A stretch of DNA of 64,000 bases from a bacterium (GTDB lineage: Bacteria > Verrucomicrobiota > Verrucomicrobiia > Limisphaerales > RI-55): positions 62,001 through 126,000 of the forward strand of contig WGOC01000022.1 in assembly GCA_016124235.1 (NCBI GenBank), in the 5' to 3' direction. Of this stretch, positions 33,232 through 44,000 are shown piece after piece. The notes beneath the pieces are model-generated. The model was not told where the DNA came from. It worked only from the letters and a program-made list of their open reading frames with translations, and made no database searches. The first letter of the stretch is position 1, and the number at the start of each line of letters is the position of its first letter. The position numbers and the translations under genes are program-made.

Positions 33232-34632
33232 ATGGCTGAAAAGGAATTAAGTGAAGTTGCGCCTTTTTGTCGGGAACAATTCGACAAGGGCAAGGCGGCC
33301 TACAATCGGCAAAACTTCGATTACGCGATCGAGTTGCTCGGCGGCGTATTGCAGCTGGAACCGGCATTTTACGAAGCGCGGGAGATGTTGCGGGCCACGC
33401 AGTTCAAACGAGCCAAGGTCGGCAAAGGTTTTTTCAGCAAAGTGCTCGGTCGCGCGAGCGTGTCGCCGACCCTGGCCAAGGCGCAAATGATGGCCAAACG
33501 CAAACCTTTGGAAGCACTGATCGCGGCCGAGCAGGTGTTGAACGTGGATCCCGCGAACGTGGCCGCGCACAAGGCATTGGCCGACGCGGCGACGGCGGCC
33601 GAGTTACCTCGGACCGCTCTGTTGTCCCTAGAGATTGCCTTCAAGCACGCGCCCGCTGATCGCAAACTCGCATTGACGCTGGCTGACGCCTACGCAAATG
33701 CCGGTCAAATTGGCCGGGCGGAGGCGATCTACGGCGAAGCGATCAAAGCGAACCCGAACGATCAGGAATTGCAGCAAGCACTCAAAGACCTGGCTGCGCG
33801 CCGCACCATGGCCGAAGGAGGCTACGACTCAATCGCCGGCGGGAAGGGGTCCTACCGGGATATCTTGCGTGACAAGGCGCGGGCGGCGGAACTCGAACAG
33901 GAGAGCCGGATTGTGAACAGTGAGGAAGGCACTCGCGACCTGATCGAGCGATATACCGTTGAACTGGAGAAAGAGCCGGCCAATCGCAAATTACTCCGCT
34001 CGCTCGCGGATGCTTACTCACAATTGGGTGAACTGGAGCAAACGCTCCACTATCTGCGATTGTTGCGCGAAGCATCCGGCGGGAGCGATCCGTCAATCGA
34101 TCGCGAAATCATTTCTGTATCGCTGAAAAAAATTGACAATGAGTTGGCTGGCTTGGATCCCGACGATGAGAATTACGAGCAACAACGACAGGCTCTTCGC
34201 AGCGAACGGGAAGGAGTGGAAATTCAGTCCGCCAAAGAATTGGTTGATCGCTATCCCTCCGATTTGCAGCATCGATTTGAACTGGGGAAAGTCTACTTTC
34301 GGCTCGGCAAGATTAATGAGGCGATCGGTGAATTTCAAAAGGCTCAGGCCAACCCGCATCGCAAAATTGCGTCGCTCGGCTTCCTCGGCCAGTGCTTTTC
34401 CAAACGTGGATTGCATGACGTGGCCGTGCGGACACTGCAAAAAGCGGTCGACGAGAAGCAGGCTTTTGATGAAGAGAAGAAGGAATTGATCTACCAGTTG
34501 GGGCTCGCACTGGAAGCCATGGGGCGACCGAATGATGCGATTGAGCAATTCAAGCAAATCTACGAGCAGGATATCGGTTTCAAGGATGTTGCGGCCAAAG
34601 TCGACGCATTCTACGCCGGAGACACACAATAG
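33232..34632 (+). CDS. tetratricopeptide-repeat protein
   Basis: A 466-residue soluble protein without signal peptide. TPR-type helical pairs are spread along it: GKAAYNRQNFDYAIELLGGV near residue 20, ALADAYANAGQIGRAEAIYG near 150, SLADAYSQLGELEQTLHYLR near 260, ELGKVYFRLGKINEAIGEFQ near 350 and YQLGLALEAMGRPNDAIEQF near 425. A charged central part is probably coiled. It is a scaffold for protein interactions; partner unknown. It is followed after ten bases by a one-helix membrane protein, so it may be recruited to the membrane. Confidence 0.87.
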   Translation: MAEKELSEVAPFCREQFDKGKAAYNRQNFDYAIELLGGVLQLEPAFYEAREMLRATQFKRAKVGKGFFSKVLGRASVSPTLAKAQMMAKRKPLEALIAAEQVLNVDPANVAAHKALADAATAAELPRTALLSLEIAFKHAPADRKLALTLADAYANAGQIGRAEAIYGEAIKANPNDQELQQALKDLAARRTMAEGGYDSIAGGKGSYRDILRDKARAAELEQESRIVNSEEGTRDLIERYTVELEKEPANRKLLRSLADAYSQLGELEQTLHYLRLLREASGGSDPSIDREIISVSLKKIDNELAGLDPDDENYEQQRQALRSEREGVEIQSAKELVDRYPSDLQHRFELGKVYFRLGKINEAIGEFQKAQANPHRKIASLGFLGQCFSKRGLHDVAVRTLQKAVDEKQAFDEEKKELIYQLGLALEAMGRPNDAIEQFKQIYEQDIGFKDVAAKVDAFYAGDTQ

Positions 34633-34641
34633 GAGACGGCT

Positions 34642-34896
34642 GTGGGGAAAGATGATTTACCAGGAATCTTGCGCAATAGCGGGCGCCGGAAAGAAACTCG
34701 ATGGCAACGGTATTGGCGCAAGCGTCGGATGCACGCTTTGCGGAATTCCAGTGATCATGCAACGGCGATGGCAATCGGAATACTGTTCGCGATCTTGCTG
34801 ATTGGCGCGTTGCTCGTGATTGGCGTCAAACGCGGTGGGTTTTCGTCGTTTCGATCACCCAAAGGCATTGAGATGCTCAAGCCACCCGGTCAATAG
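34642..34896 (+). CDS. small single-helix membrane protein
   Basis: An 84-residue protein starting at GTG 34642, with GGAGA ten bases upstream. The N-terminal 40 residues are strongly basic (RRKETRWQRYWRKRRMHALR), followed by one transmembrane helix (AMAIGILFAILLIGALLVIG) and a short Pro/Lys tail. No family recognised. The basic cytoplasmic arm and the linkage to the TPR gene suggest an interaction or anchor role. Confidence 0.6.
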   Translation: MGKDDLPGILRNSGRRKETRWQRYWRKRRMHALRNSSDHATAMAIGILFAILLIGALLVIGVKRGGFSSFRSPKGIEMLKPPGQ

Positions 34897-34916
34897 TCAT
34901 TTACTGGCAGAATGCC

Positions 34917-35828
34917 TCAGTGGTCTCGTTTGAGCAGGTAATCCGCAATCGCTTCAAGCGCGGTTGCTTTGCCTTTGAATGCGCCGAGTGCCGAAAAGGC
35001 CTTGTCCGTCAGTTGTTGAGCAATCTTTCGAGACTTTTCCAGACCAACGATGGCGGGGTAAGTTGCTTTCTGAGCCGCCGTGTCCTTTCCGGCTGTCTTG
35101 CCTAACTTCTCGGTCGATTGCGTCACGTCCAGAATGTCATCGATCACTTGGAACGCGAGTCCGACGTTGTAGCCGAAGGTCGTCAACGACTCGAGTTGCG
35201 TGGGCGAGCAATTGGCGCTCATTCCGCCCAGCCGGACCGAAGTGCAAAGCAAGGCCGATGTCTTGCGCTCATGAATGAACCGCAGATCCGTCTGCGAAAG
35301 CCGCTTACCTTCGCCTTCCAAGTCAGCCACCTGACCGGCGATCAGTTGGAGCGAACCGGCGGTTTGCGTCAATTCGGTTAGTTGTGTCTTGAGCGGATAG
35401 CGTTTTGAAATCGGCGTTTCGGCGAGGATTTCAAACGCGATGGTGAGGAGGGCGTCACCTGCGAGAATTGCGACTCCTTCGCCAAAAACCTTGTGATTGG
35501 TCGGTTTGCCTCGGCGAAAATCATCATTATCCATCGCCGGCAAATCGTCGTGAATGAGTGAGTAGGTATGGATGCATTCCACCGCAGCGGCGCTTGCCAA
35601 GGCACCGGCCCACTCCCCGCCACACGCTTCGCTCGCGGCGAGGCAAAGCGCCGGCCGCATGCGCTTACCACCGGCAAACAGCGAATAGCGCATGGCTTTG
35701 TGGATCGTCGCGGGTTTGCGCGTGGCGCGCGGTAGAGCGCGATCCAAAGTTCGATCGACCGCCTGGCTGGCAGCGTCAAGGTAAGTGCCGAGATCAAAGA
35801 CGGAACGGCCGGATTGGTGCGCGGGCAT
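34917..35828 (-). CDS. ispA: polyprenyl (farnesyl/geranylgeranyl) diphosphate synthase
   Basis: A 303-residue trans-prenyltransferase of the IspA type. First aspartate-rich motif LIHDDLPAMDNDDFRRGKPT with the DDxxxxD spacing of bacterial short-chain enzymes, and second motif VIDDILDVT; GGKRMRPAL is the substrate-binding GGKxxRP. It condenses IPP with allylic diphosphates to make C15-C20 chains for quinones, hopanoids or carotenoids. Product length is not certain, so the symbol is tentative. The minus-strand gene is divergent from the tRNA-Thr/tuf block. Confidence 0.9.
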   Translation of the reverse strand: MPAHQSGRSVFDLGTYLDAASQAVDRTLDRALPRATRKPATIHKAMRYSLFAGGKRMRPALCLAASEACGGEWAGALASAAAVECIHTYSLIHDDLPAMDNDDFRRGKPTNHKVFGEGVAILAGDALLTIAFEILAETPISKRYPLKTQLTELTQTAGSLQLIAGQVADLEGEGKRLSQTDLRFIHERKTSALLCTSVRLGGMSANCSPTQLESLTTFGYNVGLAFQVIDDILDVTQSTEKLGKTAGKDTAAQKATYPAIVGLEKSRKIAQQLTDKAFSALGAFKGKATALEAIADYLLKRDH

Positions 35829-35947
35829 GCGGGCTTTTAGGGAATTCCCAGGGGTCTCGGCAAGCCTCTGTTTTTGGGCGAAATTGCGCTGTGAACGCGG
35901 TCGTGGAACAACTTGAGAAATTGCTCGAAATATTAATTACAAAACCA

Positions 35948-35977
35948 TTGACAGGGTCCTAAATTGTCTCCTAACGT
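35948..35977 (+). promoter_or_regulatory. candidate promoter for tRNA-Thr and tuf
   Basis: A perfect -35 hexamer TTGACA (35948-35953), 18-base spacer and TAACGT (35972-35977) as a weak -10. It is upstream of the tRNA-Thr at 36095 in a 266-base gap with no gene. Based on consensus only. Confidence 0.4.
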
Positions 35978-36094
35978 CCCGGCCGCATTGTGCCAAACCT
36001 GATTAGCGCTGTCGGCTCCAGGTCACCAGAAGGGTAGGGAGCTGATGGTTTTTTTTGTCTTTAGGTGAGGCGGAAATGCGAAGAAATCGGCTGC

Positions 36095-36170
36095 GCCCAT
36101 GTAGCTCAGTCGGTAGAGCACATCCTTGGTAAGGATGAGGTCACCGGTTCAAGCCCGGTCATGGGCTCCA
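36095..36170 (+). tRNA. tRNA-Thr (anticodon GGT)
   Basis: A 76-base cloverleaf with CCA encoded. Acceptor arms GCCCATG (36095-36101) and CATGGGC (36160-36166); anticodon stem CATCC/GGATG around loop TTGGTAA, anticodon GGT, reading ACC and ACT. T-arm CCGGTTCAAGCCCGG. It precedes tuf by about 60 bases and is probably cotranscribed with it. Confidence 0.96.
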
Positions 36171-36233
36171 TTAACGAAGTCGAAACAAATAACAGGCAAC
36201 TAGAAACAACTACTACTCGAAGCAGGAGACAAC

Positions 36234-37424
<1,191 letters not shown>

Positions 37425-37441
37425 GCGGAAGAAAATTAGCG

Positions 37442-37476
37442 GGGCGCCTGTTCGAATTGACCGCGAACAGGCGCCC
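37442..37476 (+). terminator. strong hairpin after tuf
   Basis: A perfect 13-bp stem, GGGCGCCTGTTCG (37442-37454) and CGAACAGGCGCCC (37464-37476), with a 9-base loop. No T-run follows, so it may be a Rho-independent-like pause, an mRNA 3'-end stabiliser or a processing site before the tRNAs. Confidence 0.55.
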
Positions 37477-37515
37477 GCCACTCTCGCAGACGGCCGCAAC
37501 GAGTTTCTGGCAGTT

Positions 37516-37591
37516 AGGGCGGTAACTCAATTGGTAGAGTAGCGGTCTCCAAAACCGCCTGTTGGGGGTTCGAGTCCCTCCCGCCCTGCCA
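37516..37591 (+). tRNA. tRNA-Trp (anticodon CCA)
   Basis: 76 bases with CCA encoded. Acceptor arms AGGGCGG (37516-37522) and CCGCCCT (37581-37587); anticodon stem GCGGT/ACCGC around CTCCAAA. Lies between tuf and secE, where tRNA-Trp is commonly found. Confidence 0.96.
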
Positions 37592-37609
37592 AAACCTGTT
37601 CGATTAGAT

Positions 37610-37702
<93 letters not shown>

Positions 37703-37719
37703 GGCAGAATAGTTTAAAC

Positions 37720-37983
37720 GTGAAAAATCTGACATTGATCATCTGGCTCGCCGTCCTCGCCGGCGCCTTTGCCTTTTTATGGTATAAGGGCTACCTGCTG
37801 CGCCTGACGGCCTATGTCCGTGCCACACGAGAAGAATTAAAGCGCTGTAATTGGCCGGACCGTCAGGAGCTTCGCGAATCGACGATAGTCGTCATGATTT
37901 CAGTTGCTCTCCTTGGCGTTTTTACGGCCGTGGCGGACTTCGGCATCTCTGCCGTTGTGAATCTGATCAACACCTTGAAGTAG
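37720..37983 (+). CDS. secE: preprotein translocase subunit SecE
   Basis: An 87-residue SecE starting at GTG 37720. It has an extra N-terminal hydrophobic segment (LTLIIWLAVLAGAFAFLWYK), the conserved amphipathic element AYVRATREELKRCNWPDRQE and a C-terminal transmembrane helix (VVMISVALLGVFTAVADFG). SecE clamps SecY in the protein-export channel. nusG follows after 12 bases. Confidence 0.92.
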   Translation: MKNLTLIIWLAVLAGAFAFLWYKGYLLRLTAYVRATREELKRCNWPDRQELRESTIVVMISVALLGVFTAVADFGISAVVNLINTLK

Positions 37984-37995
37984 GAGCCAGCGGAT

Positions 37996-38544
37996 ATGAA
38001 AAGCCAATGGTTTGTCATTCACACGCTTTCCGGCCAGGAGCAGAAGGTCAAGGATAGCATTGGCAAACGACTGAAAAGTGAAGAAATGGAAGAGTACCTT
38101 AATGAGGTGCTCGTCCCCATTGAGAAAGTGGTCGAAGTCCGTAATGGCAAGAAAACGGTCACTTCGCGGAAACTTTATCCCGGCTACGTTTTCGTTGACA
38201 TGTGCTTGCTCGATGAAAACCACCGGCGCGTGGAAAAGCCTTGGTATTTTATCAAGGATACGCCGGGCGTGATTGGTTTTGTTGGTGGTGATCATCCGAC
38301 ACCGACGCCGCAAGAAGAGATAGAGGCGATCAAAGACCAAATTAACGAGGCTGAAGATCGCGAAAAGCCGAAGGTCAATTTTGAAGTCGGCGAGACCATC
38401 AAGATCAATGACGGTCCGTTTCTTAACTTCAGCGGTGTAATTGAAGAGATTGATTTTGAGCGCGGCAAATTGAAGGTGACGGTGAACATCTTCGGCCGCA
38501 ATACCCCTGTCGAGCTTGAGTACTGGCAGGTGGAAAAAAGTTAA
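37996..38544 (+). CDS. nusG: transcription termination/antitermination factor NusG
   Basis: A 182-residue NusG. The NGN domain starts WFVIHTLSGQEQKVKDSI and includes LYPGYVFVDM and WYFIKDTPGVIGFVGG; the C-terminal KOW domain has FEVGETIKINDGPFLNFSG. It binds RNA polymerase, suppresses pausing and links it to Rho or the ribosome. Typical secE-nusG-rplK order. Confidence 0.96.
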   Translation: MKSQWFVIHTLSGQEQKVKDSIGKRLKSEEMEEYLNEVLVPIEKVVEVRNGKKTVTSRKLYPGYVFVDMCLLDENHRRVEKPWYFIKDTPGVIGFVGGDHPTPTPQEEIEAIKDQINEAEDREKPKVNFEVGETIKINDGPFLNFSGVIEEIDFERGKLKVTVNIFGRNTPVELEYWQVEKS

Positions 38545-38553
38545 AGGTGACAT

Positions 38554-38979
38554 ATGGCTAAGAAGAAAACAGGCGAAATTAAGCTGCAGATCCCGGCAGG
38601 TCAGGCCAATCCGGCCCCCCCGGTGGGCCCGGCGTTGGGTCAGCATGGCGTCAATATCATGGCGTTTTGCAAAGAATTTAACGCGGCGACCAAGGATCAG
38701 GCGGGCTTGGTGATTCCGGTCGTTATTTCTGTTTTTCAGGACAAATCATTTACGTTCATTACCAAATCGCCGCCGGCGGCCGTGTTGCTGAAAAAGGCAG
38801 CAGGGATCGCCTCCGGCAGCAAAACGCCCAACAAGGAAAAGGTGGGCAAGGTCAGCCGCAAACAGGTATTGGACATCGTCAAGATGAAGATCAACGATCT
38901 TAACGCAATTGACGAGGAAGCCGGCTTCCGCATGGTGGCGGGGACTGCCCGCAGCATGGGGATCGAAGTAGAGCAGTAA
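38554..38979 (+). CDS. rplK: 50S ribosomal protein L11
   Basis: A 141-residue L11 with the proline-rich [20 protein letters not shown], the [14 protein letters not shown]-like segment and the C-terminal RNA-binding domain ending [14 protein letters not shown]. It forms the GTPase-associated centre and is needed for RelA-type stringent sensing. It starts ten bases after nusG. Confidence 0.97.
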   Translation: MAKKKTGEIKLQIPAGQANPAPPVGPALGQHGVNIMAFCKEFNAATKDQAGLVIPVVISVFQDKSFTFITKSPPAAVLLKKAAGIASGSKTPNKEKVGKVSRKQVLDIVKMKINDLNAIDEEAGFRMVAGTARSMGIEVEQ

Positions 38980-39014
38980 AAATCAAGCGCGGGAGGGCTT
39001 CGATAGAAGTCCGC

Positions 39015-39734
39015 ATGCACCGCATCAAGCACATGCCCAGCAAACGATACAAAAACAGTCTGAAGTCGGTTGATCAGGCCAAGACCTACCCGCTCGCAGA
39101 AGCGGTGGAGGTGCTCGGCAAACTGCCACGAGCGAAGTTTGTGGAAACCGTGGATCTCGCCGTTCGCCTAGGTGTCGATCCCCGCCAGTCGGACCAGATG
39201 GTTCGTGGCACGGTTCCGTTGCCCCACGGCAGCGGCAAGACCGTTCGAGTCGTGGTTTTCGCCCGCCCTGGTGCGGCGGCAGACGCGGCCAAAGAAGCCG
39301 GCGCCGAACACGTTGGCTTTGAAGAACTGATTAAGAAGTGCACCGAAGGTTGGACCGATTTTGACGTCGCCGTCGCGACGCCGGAGGCGATGGTTGAAGT
39401 TCGCAAATTGGGTAAAGTGCTTGGACCGCGCGGTCTGATGCCGAATCCCAAGACCGGTACGGTCACCGAAGACACCGCGAAAGCGGTGAAAGAAGTAAAG
39501 GCGGGTCGGGTCGAGTTCAAGATCGACAAGGCTGCGAATGTCCATGTGCCCGTGGGCAAGGTGAATTTTAAGGCTGAGCAGATTCTTGAGAATGCCAAGG
39601 CCGTCATCGAAGCTATCCTTCGGGCCAAGCCGACGAGCGCTAAAGGTCAGTATATGTTGAGCTGCACCTTGTCCGCCACCATGAGCCCGGGCATCCGCAT
39701 TGATTTGAAAGACGCGCAATCACTGGCTGCCTAA
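39015..39734 (+). CDS. rplA: 50S ribosomal protein L1
   Basis: A 239-residue frame; the family-like N-terminus MPSKRYKNS begins at ATG 39033, but ATG 39015 has the better, though weak, GAAG upstream, so the start is uncertain by six residues. Conserved parts include [36 protein letters not shown] and [20 protein letters not shown]1 forms the stalk at the E site and often represses its own operon. Confidence 0.96.
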   Translation: MHRIKHMPSKRYKNSLKSVDQAKTYPLAEAVEVLGKLPRAKFVETVDLAVRLGVDPRQSDQMVRGTVPLPHGSGKTVRVVVFARPGAAADAAKEAGAEHVGFEELIKKCTEGWTDFDVAVATPEAMVEVRKLGKVLGPRGLMPNPKTGTVTEDTAKAVKEVKAGRVEFKIDKAANVHVPVGKVNFKAEQILENAKAVIEAILRAKPTSAKGQYMLSCTLSATMSPGIRIDLKDAQSLAA

Positions 39735-39755
39735 CCACTAACGGAAGAACTGGAA

Positions 39756-40268
39756 ATGAGAGCTGAAAAGAAATCCATCAGTGGCGAGTATCTGAGCCGC
39801 CTGAGTGCTTCGCCGTATTTTTTTGTCGTTGATTACACCGGGCTGAAAGTCGGTCCGTTCACTGAACTGCGTAAACGCCTCAATCAGGCCGGAGCGGAAG
39901 TGCATGTCGTTAAGAATTCACTTTTCCGAATCGCGGCCAAGGAAGCCGGTATCGCGGATCTGGGTCAACCACTGGCGGGGCAGCTTGCGGTGGTGACCGG
40001 CCAGAAGGATGTGAGCGCGGCGGCGAAGGTGGTTAAGAATTTCCATGCCGAATTTGAAAAGCCGGTCATCCGGTTTGGCTTTTTGAACAATGAACCGTTG
40101 TCCGGCACGGACCTGAACATGTTGGCCGATCTGCCGTCTTTGGACGTGCTGCGGTCAAAAATCCTGGGTGTGTTGATGGCGCCGGCTCAGAAGCTCGCCG
40201 CGGTTTTGAACACGCCGGGCAGCCAGCTTGCGCGAGTCATCAAAGCTCGGGTGGACAAAGGCGAATGA
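39756..40268 (+). CDS. rplJ: 50S ribosomal protein L10
   Basis: A 170-residue L10, base of the L7/L12 stalk. Typical YFFVVDYTGLKVGPFTELRK and VVKNSLFRIAAKEAG. Only 21 bases separate it from rplA, so there is no room for the long L10-binding leader seen in E. coli; autoregulation, if any, must use another site. Confidence 0.96.
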   Translation: MRAEKKSISGEYLSRLSASPYFFVVDYTGLKVGPFTELRKRLNQAGAEVHVVKNSLFRIAAKEAGIADLGQPLAGQLAVVTGQKDVSAAAKVVKNFHAEFEKPVIRFGFLNNEPLSGTDLNMLADLPSLDVLRSKILGVLMAPAQKLAAVLNTPGSQLARVIKARVDKGE

Positions 40269-40386
40269 ATAATTTCCCGGTCTCGTTTATGGTGAGATTG
40301 GGAGTAACAAATAGTAACTCGTCGATTCACCGGCGGTGAATTGAAACCGGCCGCGGCCGCGGCTGACGACGACACTGAAAGGAAAC

Positions 40387-40770
40387 ATGGCAGACATTGC
40401 AACATTGGTAGATACGCTTGGTAAGCTCACCGTGGTTGAGGCCGCCGAGCTCGTGAAACAACTCGAAGAAGCCTGGGGCGTAACCGCCGCGGCACCGGTG
40501 GCTGTGGCCGCTGCGCCTGCTGGTGGAGCCGCTGCTCCGGCCGCCGAAGCGAAAACCGAGTTCGACGTGATTCTGGTTTCGGCTCCAGCTGACAAGAAGA
40601 TCGCGACCATCAAAGTGGTTCGTGAGATCAAGGCCGGCTTGGGTCTCGCCGAGGCCAAAGCCCTCGTTGAAGGCGCTCCGAAGCCCGTGCTCGAAGGTGC
40701 CAACAAGGCAGACGCCGACGCGGCTAAGAAGAAGCTCGAAGACGCCGGCGCCAAGGTGGAAATCAAGTAG
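40387..40770 (+). CDS. rplL: 50S ribosomal protein L7/L12
   Basis: A 127-residue L7/L12: N-terminal dimer domain ([20 protein letters not shown]), flexible Ala/Pro/Gly hinge (about 36-58) and C-terminal factor-binding domain ([20 protein letters not shown]). It is present in several copies on the ribosome and recruits translation GTPases. The 118-base gap before it includes the palindrome ATTCACCG-g-CGGTGAAT. Confidence 0.97.
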   Translation: MADIATLVDTLGKLTVVEAAELVKQLEEAWGVTAAAPVAVAAAPAGGAAAPAAEAKTEFDVILVSAPADKKIATIKVVREIKAGLGLAEAKALVEGAPKPVLEGANKADADAAKKKLEDAGAKVEIK

Positions 40771-40782
40771 TGATTTCCGGTT

Positions 40783-40832
40783 GGGAAGCGGTGGCCAAAT
40801 GCCGCCGCTTCCCCGCCGCTCTTGACGAGCGG
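40783..40832 (+). promoter_or_regulatory. hairpins between rplL and rpoB
   Basis: A long stem GGGAAGCGGTGGC (40783-40795) paired with GCCGCCGCTTCCC (40801-40813), loop caaat, then a shorter CCGCTC-ttgac-GAGCGG (40816-40832). No T-run follows. In E. coli this gap holds an attenuator and an RNase III site that lower rpoBC expression relative to rplL; a similar role is inferred. Confidence 0.55.
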
Positions 40833-41024
40833 CCATTGAAAACCGGCGGTCGTTCAATGAACGGCGAGCCGGTGAGACGGTCCAACGCATTGAAGAACGA
40901 CTGTCCGACAAATTTAGAATTTTTGGTGACGACCGGGTTCCGAACGGGAACGCGGCCGTCTAGTTTTGTCTCGTAAACCTGCTGACCGGCACCGCCGCCG
41001 GACCGGCACTCCGCAAAGGCAATC

Positions 41025-44000
41025 ATGGCATCGAAAGCGAAAGAACGTATCAACTTCGGCAAGATCAAGGAAATCCTGGCGCCGCCCAACCTGATCGAGC
41101 TGCAGACCAATTCCTTCAAGGAATTTGTCCAGCTGGAGGTCACCCCGAAGAAGCGAGTCAACACCGGTCTCCAAGCCGTATTCACCGAAGTGTTCCCGAT
41201 TGAAAGCTACGACGGCAAGTGCGTCCTGGACTTCGACTGTTACGAGATTGGTGAACCCAAGCTCGACTGGCTGGAATGCCTGCGTGAAGGCCTCACGTTT
41301 GGAGCTCCGTTGTACGTGACATTCCTGCTGAAGGACGAACAGGGAACGAAAGAAGAGAAAGTCTTCATGGGCGAATTGCCGCTGATGACCCCGCAGGGCA
41401 CGTTCGTGATCAATGGTGCGGAGCGGGTCATCGTCAGCCAGTTGCATCGCTCGCCGGGTCTGGCCTTTGAGGCAACCCAGCACCCGAACGGCAAGATGCT
41501 GCACTCGTTCCGAATCATCCCGGACCGCGGCTCGTGGTATGAGGCCCAGTTTGATACGAGCGACATGCTTTATGTCTATCTCGATCGAAAAAAGCGCCGG
41601 CGGAAGTTTTTGACGACCACTTTTTTCCGCGCGCTCGGTTATGGGACGGATGACGAGATCATCAAGCTGTTCTACGACATCGAGGAATACACGCTCAAGG
41701 AAGCCGAGAAAATCGAGGACATCCAAAACAAAGTGCTCATCGCCGATGCGGTGGATGAAGACAAGGGCATCATTGTGGCCCGCGCGTTTGAGCCGCTTTC
41801 CAAGGCCGTCATCAAGCAGATTGCCGAGTTGGGCGTGAACAAGATCAAGGTGGTGGATACGTCGATCGACGACGGCATCATCATCAAATGTATCAAGAAA
41901 GATCCGACGAAGAACGAAGAAGAGGCGTTGAAGGACATTTATCGCCGTCTCCGTCCTGGTGATCCGCCGACTGCGGCCAATGCGCGGGCGTTGATCAAGC
42001 GTTTGTTCTTCGATCCTAAGCGCTACGATTTGGGTCGCGTTGGTCGCTATAAGATCAACCAGAAACTCGGTCTCGATGACAGCAACGATTCCCGAATCCT
42101 GACGAAGGAAGATCTCGCCGCGGCGACCAAGTATCTGCTGCGCTTGAAGAAGGGCGAAGGCAGTTTGGACGACATTGATCACCTGGGCAGCCGCCGCGTT
42201 CGTACGGTTGGTGAATTGCTCGCCAATCAGTGCCGGGTTGGTTTGGCGCGTACCGAGCGTTTGGTCAAGGAGCGCATGACGTTGTTTGATCAGGGCGTCG
42301 ACACCATGACGCCGCAAAAGTTGATCAACCCGAAGGCGCTTTCCGCAGTGATCCGTGACTTCTTTGGCCGCTCGCAATTGAGCCAGTTCATGGATCAAAT
42401 TAACCCGCTCGCTGAATTGACGCACAAGCGTCGTTTGTCGGCTCTTGGGCCGGGTGGTCTGTCCCGTGATCGAGCCGGTTTCGAAGTGCGTGACGTTCAT
42501 CCGTCGCACTACGGCCGAATTTGCCCCATTGAAACGCCGGAAGGTCCGAACATTGGTCTGATCGCCTCGCTGGCGACGTTTGCCCGCGTTAATGATTTCG
42601 GCTTCCTCGAGACACCCTATCGCAAGGTGGAGAAAGGTCGTGTGACCGGTGCGTTGGATTATTTGACCGCCGATCGCGAGGAAAACTACGTCATCGCGCA
42701 GGCCAACGCCCCGATCGATGATAAAGGCCACTTCCTCGCGTCGAAGGTTTCCTGCCGCCGCAAGGGTGACTTTATCGACACGGACCCGACGGCCATCGAT
42801 TACATGGACGTTTCGCCGAAGCAGTTGGTGTCCGTTGCCGCGTCGTTGATTCCATTCCTCGAGCACGACGATGCGAATCGCGCGCTCATGGGATCCAACA
42901 TGCAGCGGCAGGCCGTGCCGTTGCTCGTCACCGAAGCGCCGTTTGTGGCGACGGGTCTTGAGCAACGGGTGGCGCAGGATTCGTGCGCGGTCTTGATCGC
43001 GGAAGAATCCGGTCGGGTGGCATCGGTCACCGGTGATCAGGTGATCATAACAGCCGATGGCAAAATGCCCGAAGGCAAGCGCAAGATTAAAAACGATCCG
43101 GCGGCGGGAATTTACGTTTATCGCGTTCGCAAGTTCATGCGTTCAAATGCGGCAACGTGCATCAACCAAAAGGTGTTGGTGAAGAAAGGTGACCACATCA
43201 AGAAGGGTCAGGTAATTGCGGATGGTCCGTGCACCGAGGGCGGCGAACTGGCGCTTGGTCGGAACGTGCTTTGCGCGTTTATGCCGTGGAACGGTTACAA
43301 CTTCGAAGACGCCATTCTGATCAGCCGGCGGATCGTAAAGGAAGATGTGTTCACCTCCATTCATATTGACGAATTCGAGGTTGCCGCGCGCGACACGAAA
43401 CTCGGACCTGAAGAAATTACGCGGGACATCCCGAACCTTGGCGATGAAGCGCTGAAGAACCTCGGCACGGACGGTGTGATCCGGATCGGCGCTGAGGTCA
43501 AACCCGGCGACATTCTCGTCGGCAAGATCACGCCGAAGAGCGAAACCGAGCTCGCTCCGGAAGAGCGCTTGCTCCGGGCGATCTTCGGTGAAAAAGCGGC
43601 GGATGTTAAGGACACGTCGCTGCGCGTTCCGTCCGGCACCTACGGCATCGTCATGGATGTCAAAGTGTCATCGAAGAAAGAGCGCGAAATGGCGAAGGAA
43701 CCCTCGAAAGTGGTTTCCGGTGATTCAAAGCGCCAGGCCAAGCAGGTGCAGGACGAGCATCGTTCCAAGACCGAGGAGTTGCGCGAGCAATTGACTGAGG
43801 CGCTGTCGAACATTCTGTTGGGCGAGAAGATTCCGCTCGACGTGGTGAACAGCGAGACGGGTGAAATCATCATCCCGGCGAATCGCAAGATCACCAAGAC
43901 GCTGCTGCGCAAGCTCGCGCAAGTTTACGATCGCATAGAAATCGATCCGTCTCCGATTCGGAACAAGATCAACGAGATCATCGGCATGTTTAAGAAGAAG

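Noticed and set aside
39735-39755. L10-type autoregulatory leader ahead of rplJ
   Set aside because: Only 21 bases separate rplA and rplJ, too short for the known leader structure.
40914-42965. 683-codon open frame antisense to rpoB
   Set aside because: Exact opposite strand of a certain rpoB gene; long antisense frames arise from GC-rich third positions. Its His/Arg-rich translation has no family features.
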